Shown piece by piece: positions 43,445-50,962 of a DNA stretch of 64,000 nt (its first letter is position 1; every line of letters begins with the position of its first letter). This stretch comes from Mesorhizobium sp. M8A.F.Ca.ET.218.01.1.1 (GTDB lineage: Bacteria > Pseudomonadota > Alphaproteobacteria > Rhizobiales > Rhizobiaceae). The notes under the pieces are model-generated. The model made no database searches, was not told the origin of the DNA, and was given only the letters and a program-made list of their open reading frames with translations. The stretch spans positions 94,367-158,366 of the forward strand of contig NZ_SRUZ01000012.1 of assembly GCF_004791165.1 (NCBI RefSeq), read 5' to 3'. The translations under genes were made by a program, and so were the position numbers.

Positions 43445-44820
43445 CGCGCACCACCCGCTGCCTTGGCGGCGGCACCGTGCCCGGCAAAGCGGTCGCGCCA
43501 GGCCTCGCGATAGCCGGCAAGACCGCCGAATTGCGTCGCCCGCACCGGCTCCGGCGGCTCGGCGGCGAAGTCGCGTCCCAGGCTCTCGAAGGCGAGCGCC
43601 GCGGCACCGGTGGCGCTGCCTTCCAACGAGGCGCCTTGCAGGAAGGTCTGGCCGGGGCGCAGTTGCGCCAGCAGTCCGGCAAGCAGGCCGCCAGTGTTCA
43701 GCCCGCCATCGACGATCACCGTGTTATCGGAATGGATGAGATCGAGGCAAAGGTCGACCATCAGCGCAACGTAGAGCAACGCCACCGCCGCGCGTTGCAC
43801 GGCGCTGGGCGTACCGCCTATGATTTCGCCGCTACGGTCCGATATCGGTCCACCCGGCGCGAAACTCGGCAGTGCCATGAGACCGGCGTCGAGCGCCTGC
43901 TGTATCGAGCCTAGCGGGATCGCGCCTTGCCAGCCGCCGCTGATGACGGCGAACTCGCGCCCGCCCATGAATCGTATGGTCGGCACCGGGCCGCCATCGA
44001 CGTCGACATTGACCAGCATGTCGCGCTCGTGGTCGAGCGCCTCGAGCGGACAGTCTGGATTGAGCACGACGACCCAGGTGCCGGTCGAGACGACGGTCAG
44101 CGGCCCAAGCCCTTGCCGGCGATAGGCGTACAGCGCCGCATTGGAGTCGTGGACGCCATTGTGGATGGCGATCGATCGCTCGGTATTGCCGAAGCGCTGC
44201 TCGCCGATGACGGCGCCAGCACGTTCGAAAGCCGGCATCTGGCCGCGCCAGCCCTCGGCGTCGACCAGCGAGGAGAAATCTCGTTCGCGCGGCGCCCATA
44301 AATGCGAATGGCAGCCGAGATAGGAGACTTCCGAGACTGGCCTGCCGCCGAGGCGCCAGCTCCAGTACTGGGGATAGCCCAGAATTGATGTCGCGTTCGA
44401 AAACGCGTCGGGATCGACCTGCTGCAGCCACAGCATATGACGGCCATAGTTGAAGCCGAGCGGCAGGCGGGGAGAAAAGGTTTCGGCGAAATCCGGGATG
44501 CGGCGGTCGATCCGCACCGCGATTTCGGCCGGCGGCTCCTGCTCGTAGTCGAGGATCGGATGGGTCAGCGCCTTGCCGTCGACAAGGGCGAAGGTGCAAC
44601 CATGACCCGACACCATCACCCCTTCCACACCATGGTTTTCGACCGCGTCGGTGACGGCGCCGAACGCCCAGTCATGGAGTGCTGCCTCGTCGAGTACGCT
44701 GAAGCCGCCTTGTTGCACCCATTTCGGCTGCGTCCGCCGTTCGTCGAGAATGCGCCCGTCCTGGCCGAAGACGAACAGCTTCGAGTTGGTCTTGCCGAAG
44801 TCGAGCACCGCCACGTTCAC
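43441..44820 (-). CDS. FGGY-family carbohydrate kinase (fuculokinase/rhamnulokinase-like)
   Basis: A 459-residue sugar kinase of the FGGY fold. ATP-binding phosphate 1 motif is AVLDFGKTNSKLFVF, the phosphate 2 motif STGTWVVVLN, and the adenosine region VIVDGGLNTGGLL. The start overlaps the DeoR stop by 4 bases and the end overlaps the ABC ATPase start, so it is tightly coupled to import. The substrate, a ketose, is not determined. A second FGGY kinase of a different subfamily lies in the divergent operon. Confidence 0.85.
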   Translation of the reverse strand: MNVAVLDFGKTNSKLFVFGQDGRILDERRTQPKWVQQGGFSVLDEAALHDWAFGAVTDAVENHGVEGVMVSGHGCTFALVDGKALTHPILDYEQEPPAEIAVRIDRRIPDFAETFSPRLPLGFNYGRHMLWLQQVDPDAFSNATSILGYPQYWSWRLGGRPVSEVSYLGCHSHLWAPRERDFSSLVDAEGWRGQMPAFERAGAVIGEQRFGNTERSIAIHNGVHDSNAALYAYRRQGLGPLTVVSTGTWVVVLNPDCPLEALDHERDMLVNVDVDGGPVPTIRFMGGREFAVISGGWQGAIPLGSIQQALDAGLMALPSFAPGGPISDRSGEIIGGTPSAVQRAAVALLYVALMVDLCLDLIHSDNTVIVDGGLNTGGLLAGLLAQLRPGQTFLQGASLEGSATGAAALAFESLGRDFAAEPPEPVRATQFGGLAGYREAWRDRFAGHGAAAKAAGGAR

Positions 44821-45599
44821 GCGAGGGCTCCCGAGGTCGAAGCGATCCGCACCATGACGCCGGCGTCCTCCAGCATGCGCGCATCGGCATCGGAGAGGCC
44901 GTCATCGGTCACCAGCGTGCCGATGCGCGACAGCGGCAGCGCGACATTGCGCGCGTGGATCGACAGTTTGCGGCTGTCGGCCAGCACCACGATCTGATCG
45001 GCGCAGAGGCTGAGATCGACGATGGAGCGCACCAGCAGCGGATGCGATTCCAGCAGCCCTTCCTGGTTGAGGCCTTGCGTCCCGAGAAAGAATTTCGAGG
45101 CATAGAAGGGCGTCGCCTGGGTCGGTGAATGGATGATGCCGGGCTCGCGGTGCAGGTCACCGCCGGCGACGGTCAGGCTGCAATGGCCATGGTCGCTGAG
45201 ATAGGCCGCGAGCGGCATCGAATTGGTGTAGAGCCGGATGTTGCGGTCGGCGAGCTTGACGCCGAGATGGAAACAGGTCGAGCCGCCATGGACGATGACC
45301 GCATCGCCATCGCGCACCATGGTCGCGGCGGCGGCTGCGATCTGCCGCTTGGCCTCGACGGCAAGGTCACGGTTCTCGTCATAGGGCCGGGCATAGGCGA
45401 CGCCCGCATGCGAAGCCCCGTCGAGTGCAGAAATGCCGCCATAGACCTTGCGGGCTTCACCGGCCTCGTCGATCCGGTCGATATCGCGCCGGACCGTCGC
45501 CGCCGAGACCCCGAGCCGCTCCTGCAGCTCGCGCACGGAGGCGAACGGGCGGTCCCGCAGCAGTTCGACGATCTGACGCTGGCGGCCGAAGTCGCTCAA
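44817..45599 (-). CDS. DeoR-family transcriptional regulator
   Basis: A 260-residue repressor with an N-terminal DeoR HTH (FGRQRQIVELLRDRPFASVR, then RLGVSAATVRRDIDRID) and a C-terminal sugar-phosphate-binding DeoRC domain (IHGGSTCFHLGVKL). The start is TTG at 45599, preceded by AGGGAGGAAGGG at ideal spacing; a GTG at 45626 without a binding site is the alternative. It begins the leftward ABC operon and probably binds the divergent spacer at 45698-45718. Confidence 0.88.
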   Translation of the reverse strand: MSDFGRQRQIVELLRDRPFASVRELQERLGVSAATVRRDIDRIDEAGEARKVYGGISALDGASHAGVAYARPYDENRDLAVEAKRQIAAAAATMVRDGDAVIVHGGSTCFHLGVKLADRNIRLYTNSMPLAAYLSDHGHCSLTVAGGDLHREPGIIHSPTQATPFYASKFFLGTQGLNQEGLLESHPLLVRSIVDLSLCADQIVVLADSRKLSIHARNVALPLSRIGTLVTDDGLSDADARMLEDAGVMVRIASTSGALA

Positions 45600-45697
45600 C
45601 CCTTCCTCCCTGACGCCATCTCCCACGGCAATTGGTGCAACTTAATCAACACTAGCCGGATTGCAAGCTTGTTTTGATGATAGTAGATCACTGTTGA

Positions 45698-45718
45698 CGC
45701 AGATCGCTCATATCTGCG
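45698..45718. promoter_or_regulatory. Inverted repeat, candidate DeoR operator
   Basis: CGCAGAT (45698-45704) and ATCTGCG (45712-45718) are perfect 7-bp arms around a 7-base spacer. They lie in the divergent region between the DeoR gene and the aldolase gene. TTGACG at 45694-45699 resembles a -35 box for the rightward operon, so repressor binding would block it. Confidence 0.5.
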
Positions 45719-45779
45719 ATATCAGCGCCAGCAGCAACCCGGTGACGGGATCGCATGCAAACGTTGGAGGAAAGGCGCC

Positions 45780-46820
45780 GTGGCAACCCAAGCTGATGCA
45801 CAGGAACTGGCCGCCTTGCGGGCGCTTTCGGCCAGCATCGGGCTGAACCCGCACATGACGCAGGCGGCGGGCGGCAACACCTCGCTGAAGGCCGGCGACA
45901 CGCTGTGGATCAAGGCCTCGGGCACCTGGCTGAAGGATGCGCTCAGCGCCGACATCATGGTGCCGGTGGCGATGGCACCGCTGCTCGAGGCCGTCGAACA
46001 GCGCGATCCAACCGCCGACAGGCCACAGGCCTTCGCCATCGAAGACCTCAATCCGCGTGGCCTGCGCCCGTCGATCGAGACCACCGTGCATGCCTTGATG
46101 CCGCAACGCGTGGTGCTGCATGTCCATTGCGTCGACACGATTTCGCTTGCCGTGCAAGCAGATGGCGAGGCCGAGGTGGCCAGGCGACTGGATGGCATCG
46201 AATGGGCCTGGGTGCCCTATTTCCGGCCGGGTCTGCCGCTCGCCCGCGGCATTGCCGCGAAATTGCGGCCCGGGGTCGACGTGCTGATCCTTGGCAATCA
46301 CGGGCTGGTGGTTGCTGCCGAAACCGTCGCCGAGGCGGAGGCTTTGCTGCACCGCGTCCGGTCGCTGCTGGCGCGGCCGGCGCGCGCCACCGCCCCGCCT
46401 GATATCGCCGCCTTGACGGCGCTCGCCGGCGACTACCGATTGCCGGCGGATGTCGAAGCGCATGCGGTCGCGCTCGATTCGGAAAGCCTGGATATGGCCG
46501 AGGGCGGCAGCCTTTATCCGGACCACATCATCTTTCTAGGCCAGGGCTCGGTGGTTGCGAGGCCGGGCGAGAACGTGGCCGGCGTCACCGCGCGGCTCGG
46601 CGCGGCACCCGTGGCGATCCTGTTTCCCGGCGCCGGCGTGCTGATGCGCGGCGACGCCGGCGCCGGTGCCGACGCCATGCAGCGTTGCCTTGCCGACGTG
46701 ACCGCGCGCGTCGATGGCAAGGCGCGGCTGAACTATCTCACCGCCGCCGAGAATGACGAACTGGTCAACTGGGACGCCGAGCAGTATCGCCAGAAGCTCA
46801 ATGCGGCCGGCACGGCCTAG
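45780..46820 (+). CDS. Class II aldolase/adducin-family protein
   Basis: A 346-residue protein with the class II aldolase core in its first 220 residues: AAGGNTSLKAG (29-39), LHVHCVDTIS with H114 and H116 as zinc ligands, and LILGNHGLVV supplying another His. E100 in RPSIETTVH would be the catalytic acid. It is expected to cleave a ketose phosphate such as a fuculose- or rhamnulose-1-phosphate type compound. The C-terminal 120 residues form an extra domain not seen in simple L-fuculose aldolases. GTG start after GGAGGAAAGGCGCC. Confidence 0.83.
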   Translation: MATQADAQELAALRALSASIGLNPHMTQAAGGNTSLKAGDTLWIKASGTWLKDALSADIMVPVAMAPLLEAVEQRDPTADRPQAFAIEDLNPRGLRPSIETTVHALMPQRVVLHVHCVDTISLAVQADGEAEVARRLDGIEWAWVPYFRPGLPLARGIAAKLRPGVDVLILGNHGLVVAAETVAEAEALLHRVRSLLARPARATAPPDIAALTALAGDYRLPADVEAHAVALDSESLDMAEGGSLYPDHIIFLGQGSVVARPGENVAGVTARLGAAPVAILFPGAGVLMRGDAGAGADAMQRCLADVTARVDGKARLNYLTAAENDELVNWDAEQYRQKLNAAGTA

Positions 46821-46831
46821 CGAGGGACGAC

Positions 46832-48106
46832 ATGACGCCACTTGTCGTCGGCATCGACATCGGCACCTCCGGCGCCCGCGCCGTCGCCATGCGTCAGGAT
46901 TTTTCCATTGCCGGCCAGTCCGCTGTCCGGCTCGACAAATTCGGCCAGAACCCACGCGACCCCTCGGCATGGTGGCAGGCGGTCCAGGCGGCGCTGACGG
47001 AACTGATTTCGGGCGTCGACCGCGCCGCGATCCGCGCCATCGCCATCGACGGCACATCGGGCACCCTGCTGCCGGTCGACGCTGATGGGCGGCCTCTGGC
47101 CGAGCCGCTGATGTACAACGACAAGGTCGATGACGGCGACATCCTGGCCGCGATCGCCCGCGCGGCGCCGGAAGCGAGCGCCGCCCACGGGGCGACTTCA
47201 GGCCTGGCCAAGGCGCTCCGGTACCAGCATCTGCCCGGCATAGCGGCCGTGCTGCACCAGGCCGACTGGATCGCCGGCAACCTGTCCGGGGGCTTCGACG
47301 TCAGCGACGAGAACAATGCGCTCAAGACCGGTTACGACGTCGAGGCGCGCCGCTGGCCGGATTGGATCGCAGCCACCGGCATGCGCATGGATTTGCTGCC
47401 TGATGTCGTCGAGCCGGGCGACGTCATCGGTACGCTCACCGCGGCCGCCGCCGCGCTTTTCGGCCTGCCGCGCGATGTGGTCGTGGTTGCCGGCACCACG
47501 GACGGCTGTGCCTCGTTCCTGGCGACAGGCGCCACGGCGGCCGGCGACGGCGTCACGGCACTGGGGTCCTCGCTGACCATCAAGATCCTGTCCGACCGGC
47601 CGATCTCTGCGCCGCGCTTTGGCATCTACAGCCATCGTCTTGGCGACACCTGGCTGGCTGGCGGCGCCTCGAATTCCGGCGGCAAGGTGCTGGCGCAGCA
47701 TTTTCCGCTCACGCGGATCATCGAACTCAGCGCGATGATCGATCCCACAACCGAGACCGGCCTCGACTACTATCCGCTTGGGACGGCGGGCGAGCGGTTC
47801 CCGATCGCCGATCCGGCCTTGCCGCCGCGTCTCACCCCACGGCCTGCTGACGATGCAGATTACCTCAAGGCGATGTTCGAGGGCATGGCGGCCATCGAAG
47901 CGCTTGGCTACGGCAGGCTGGCCGAACTCGGCGCGCCGGCCCTGACCTCCATTCGCAGCGTCGGCGGCGGCGCCGCCAACCCGGTATGGAGCGCGATCCG
48001 GCAGCGCAAGCTCGGCGTCGCGTTCCTGCCGGCATTGTCGGACGAGGCCGCCGCCGGTACGGCACGGCTGGCGCTGAAAGGCGCCAGCGAGGCAGGGCTT
48101 CTATGA
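46832..48106 (+). CDS. FGGY-family carbohydrate kinase (ribulokinase/xylulokinase-like)
   Basis: A 424-residue FGGY kinase. ATP-binding motif VVGIDIGTSGARAVAM is at the N-terminus, the second phosphate motif is ALGSSLTIKIL, and SVGGGAANPVWSAIRQRKLG closes the ATP site. It is shorter than typical xylulokinases and resembles D-ribulokinase-like proteins of the cyanobacterial and plant type. It follows the aldolase gene after 11 bases, and the HAD gene overlaps its stop by 4 bases. Substrate undetermined. Confidence 0.83.
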   Translation: MTPLVVGIDIGTSGARAVAMRQDFSIAGQSAVRLDKFGQNPRDPSAWWQAVQAALTELISGVDRAAIRAIAIDGTSGTLLPVDADGRPLAEPLMYNDKVDDGDILAAIARAAPEASAAHGATSGLAKALRYQHLPGIAAVLHQADWIAGNLSGGFDVSDENNALKTGYDVEARRWPDWIAATGMRMDLLPDVVEPGDVIGTLTAAAAALFGLPRDVVVVAGTTDGCASFLATGATAAGDGVTALGSSLTIKILSDRPISAPRFGIYSHRLGDTWLAGGASNSGGKVLAQHFPLTRIIELSAMIDPTTETGLDYYPLGTAGERFPIADPALPPRLTPRPADDADYLKAMFEGMAAIEALGYGRLAELGAPALTSIRSVGGGAANPVWSAIRQRKLGVAFLPALSDEAAAGTARLALKGASEAGLL

Positions 48107-48954
48107 ATATGAAAAAGGTCGAACGTCTCGACGGCATCGGGAAGCTGGCGCAACGCTACCAGGTCTTCCTGCTCGACCAGTTCGGCGTGCTGCATGACGG
48201 CCAAGCTCCGTATCCCGGTGCGGTGGAGGCATTGTCCACGCTGAAGCGCGCCGGCAAGACCGTGGTGCTGATCTCCAATTCCGGCAAGCGCGCCCGGCCC
48301 AACGAGGATCGCCTGCTGAAGCTCGGCTTCGAGGTCGGCAGCTGGGACCATTTTGTGTCTTCCGGCGAGGTAGCGTGGCGACGTTTCCATGACATGGCGG
48401 CGGCAGGAGTGTTGCGGTCCGGCACGAAATGCCTGTTGATCAGCCGCGACGGCGACCGCAGCGCGATCGACGGCCTGCCCTTCGCGCTGACAGAGGCCGG
48501 CGAGGACGCCGAACTGGTGCTGATCTCGGCCAGTGAGGGGGACCGCCACGACCTCGACCACTATCGCCGGCTGCTGGGCCCGGCAGCGGCGCGGCAAGTG
48601 CCGTGCTTCTGTACCAATCCCGATAGGATCATGCTGACGGCGGTCGGACCGCGCTTCGGCGCCGGCGAGATCGCCGATCTCTACGAGAACCTGGGCGGCG
48701 GCGTCACCCGCATCGGCAAGCCCTATCCGGCGATCTTCGATGCCGCACTTGCACTGGCAGGCGAGCCGGACCGCCACAGCGTGGTCTGCGTCGGCGACAG
48801 CGTCGAACACGATATTGCAGGCGGCAATGGTGTCGGCATCGCCACCGCGTTGGTATTGGGTGGGATCCTGGCCGGCGCGCCTGACCTCGCCGCTGTTTTC
48901 GGCGAGCACAAGGCCTGGCCGGACTACATCACGGGATCGTTCAGCTTTCGCTGA
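48103..48954 (+). CDS. HAD-superfamily class IIA phosphatase (TIGR01459 type)
   Basis: A 283-residue HAD-IIA hydrolase. The nucleophile region is FLLDQFGVLHDGQAPYPGAV, motif II is VVLISNSGKR, and the third is VCVGDSVEHDIAGGNGVGIA. It probably dephosphorylates a sugar phosphate, perhaps clearing a dead-end product of the two kinases. ATGA overlap with the kinase stop. Its 3' end overlaps the convergent SorC gene by 14 bases. Confidence 0.85.
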   Translation: MNMKKVERLDGIGKLAQRYQVFLLDQFGVLHDGQAPYPGAVEALSTLKRAGKTVVLISNSGKRARPNEDRLLKLGFEVGSWDHFVSSGEVAWRRFHDMAAAGVLRSGTKCLLISRDGDRSAIDGLPFALTEAGEDAELVLISASEGDRHDLDHYRRLLGPAAARQVPCFCTNPDRIMLTAVGPRFGAGEIADLYENLGGGVTRIGKPYPAIFDAALALAGEPDRHSVVCVGDSVEHDIAGGNGVGIATALVLGGILAGAPDLAAVFGEHKAWPDYITGSFSFR

Positions 48955-49981
48955 CCGCATCCAGCATGCGCCTTGCGCTTTCCTCGTCGGTGATCAGGAT
49001 TGTCGGCGCAATCAGATTCATGGCGCCGAGCAGCGCGTCGGTCTTCTCCGCGCCGCCGGAGGTCAGAATGCGGATCGGCGCCTTGCGCAGCCGGTCGACA
49101 TCCACCGACATCACATGGTTGTTGACGGGATGGTCGACCAGATCGCCATTGCGGTCGTAGAAATGGAACAGAAGGTCGCCGACGGCGCCGCGCGCCAGCA
49201 GCGCCTCGCGGTCCGCTTCCCTGAGGAAGCCGCCGCGCGAGAAGGTGGTGGCCGAAGCGATGCCGCCGACACTCAGCAGAACGGCATCGAGCGCGTCGGC
49301 CATCTCAAAAACCTCCTGCAGGCCGCAGCGCTCGACCAGCGCGATCTTGGTCTCGACGCTGTCGACGACGGCCGGCGTCGGCATCAGATAGCCATCGCCC
49401 TGGAAAATCTGGGCGAAGCGCCACGCGAACTCGGCCGGGTTGACCCGGCGCGCGACGCCGACGCCACCAAGCAGCGAAATCACCTTGAAATCGGTCAGCG
49501 ATTTGGCGCTGATGAACGGCAAGGTGTGGAACAGCGTATTGCCCCAGCCGACGCCGACCTGCATGCCGGATTTCATCGCGTCGGACAGGAACATGCCGGT
49601 CTTGGCGGCGATCGCCGGGATCGGATCGGCATTGGCCGCGGTCAACGGCGCCACCAGCGCCTGCTGCAGCCCGAAGGTCCTTTCGAGCGCGCGCTCCAGC
49701 CGCACGATCTCCAGAAGCTCGCTCTCGATGGTGATCTTGACCTCGTTGCGCGACCGCGCCTCCGCCAGCATGCGCACGATGGTGACGCGGCCGACGCCAA
49801 GCACATCGGCGATCTCGTTCTGCGTCATCTGCTCGACGAAATACATCCAGGCGGCGCGGATCCTGAGGCGGTCCGTTCGGCTCTCGCTGATGACCGGCTC
49901 GGTCGCTTCGGCTCCTGCCCGCCTTTCGGTGGCCCCCCTTTCCTCGACCCCCTTTTCCTCGATTTGTCGTCCCCTGGCCAA
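48941..49981 (-). CDS. SorC-family (sugar-binding) transcriptional regulator
   Basis: A 346-residue regulator. After a charged low-complexity leader (GVEERGATERRAGAEATEP) comes the HTH in RAAWMYFVEQMTQNEIADVL with GVGRVTIVRMLAEAR. The rest is the SorC sugar-phosphate-binding domain with GVGWGNTLFHTLPFIS, VISLLGGVGVARRVNP and LLSVGGIASATTFSRGGFL. The TTG at 49981 has GGGGGAGGGATGAT in front. The true start could be further in, since SorC proteins are usually about 315 residues. It likely controls the adjacent polyol PTS or the HAD operon. Confidence 0.86.
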   Translation of the reverse strand: MARGRQIEEKGVEERGATERRAGAEATEPVISESRTDRLRIRAAWMYFVEQMTQNEIADVLGVGRVTIVRMLAEARSRNEVKITIESELLEIVRLERALERTFGLQQALVAPLTAANADPIPAIAAKTGMFLSDAMKSGMQVGVGWGNTLFHTLPFISAKSLTDFKVISLLGGVGVARRVNPAEFAWRFAQIFQGDGYLMPTPAVVDSVETKIALVERCGLQEVFEMADALDAVLLSVGGIASATTFSRGGFLREADREALLARGAVGDLLFHFYDRNGDLVDHPVNNHVMSVDVDRLRKAPIRILTSGGAEKTDALLGAMNLIAPTILITDEESARRMLDAVSES

Positions 49982-50045
49982 ATCATCCCTCCCCCGCGGC
50001 GGCGGACGCGCGCCGTCGCCGATTCTGCGTGCTGGTCTAGTATCG

Positions 50046-50069
50046 CCTATTGATCTACCAATCGATAGG
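50046..50069. promoter_or_regulatory. Inverted repeat upstream of SorC, candidate operator
   Basis: CCTATTGAT (50046-50054) and ATCGATAGG (50061-50069) are 9-bp arms with one G-T mismatch and a 6-base spacer. They lie between the sorC-type gene and the unknown gene at 50137, a likely site for autoregulation. Confidence 0.42.
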
Positions 50070-50136
50070 AACAATGTAGAGTCGGTGGCCGCCCTACTGC
50101 AGCTGGCCCCGCACGGCACATTCGAGGCAAACCGCG

Positions 50137-50937
50137 ATGCTCCGACAAATCTCCGAAGACGTCCGCGTCAACCTCAAGGACCGGCTGCGGGAAGTCCGCG
50201 ACATCATCCGCCAGAGCCGTCATGACGGCAGCGGCGACGCCAGCGCCCTGCGCGAAGCCACCAGCCATCTTCCGCCGTTTCCGGGCAAAGGCATCGAAGG
50301 CCTGCTCAGCCATGCCGCGAGCGCCGTCGACGAAGCGCTGTCGATCGCCGAATCCTTCGTCCCGCATGAACGCCCGATAAGCGTCGATGGAACGACCGTC
50401 AAAGGTCTCGGCACCTATTTTCCGGCCGGGGACGAAGACCAGCAATTGAACGCCGAGCGCCTGTTCCGGCGCGACATGTACTATCTGAGCAAGGCCGTGC
50501 TTGCCGGGCTGAAGATCGAGAATGCCCGTATCCATGAAGCCGGTTTTGCCGCCGTCCACGCGGCCATGCGCAAGCGCCATGGCGATCTGTTGGCCGCGCT
50601 GGCCGCGCCGGGTGCCGGACTGCAGGCAATCGCGGCCACCTGCGCGGCGCTTTTGATCGAATTGCTCAACCAGCGCCCGGTCCGCTTTGGCGAAGCCGCG
50701 CCGGAATCGAATGCTGCTGGCGGCCGGGCGCTCGATATACGCTGCCTGGCGCCGGTCGTCCTGGCTTGCGGCCTGGCGACAACCGGCCGCGACGGCGCGC
50801 CGGAGCCAGACATGCTGGAGATCGCGATGCTGGCCGCCGATATACGTCATGAGCGCATTGTCCAGGCCTGCGCCAAGGCGAGCCCGGTCGATGAACTGAC
50901 ACCTGTCTTCGCCACCTTGCTTGCGCACTTGCCGTAA
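50137..50937 (+). CDS. Conserved hypothetical protein
   Basis: A 266-residue protein with no domain I recognise. It is mostly helical and Ala-rich, without signal peptide or membrane helix. The N-terminus (VRVNLKDRLREVRDIIRQS) and the middle segment LNAERLFRRDMYYLSKAVL look like coiled-coil or helical-bundle pieces. It is divergent from the SorC gene and ends 25 bases from the convergent end of the HPr-enzyme I gene. Its location suggests a role with the PTS, which is inference only. Confidence 0.7.
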   Translation: MLRQISEDVRVNLKDRLREVRDIIRQSRHDGSGDASALREATSHLPPFPGKGIEGLLSHAASAVDEALSIAESFVPHERPISVDGTTVKGLGTYFPAGDEDQQLNAERLFRRDMYYLSKAVLAGLKIENARIHEAGFAAVHAAMRKRHGDLLAALAAPGAGLQAIAATCAALLIELLNQRPVRFGEAAPESNAAGGRALDIRCLAPVVLACGLATTGRDGAPEPDMLEIAMLAADIRHERIVQACAKASPVDELTPVFATLLAHLP

Positions 50938-50962
50938 GCTCCAGCAGCAGCGGTCGCAGGAA

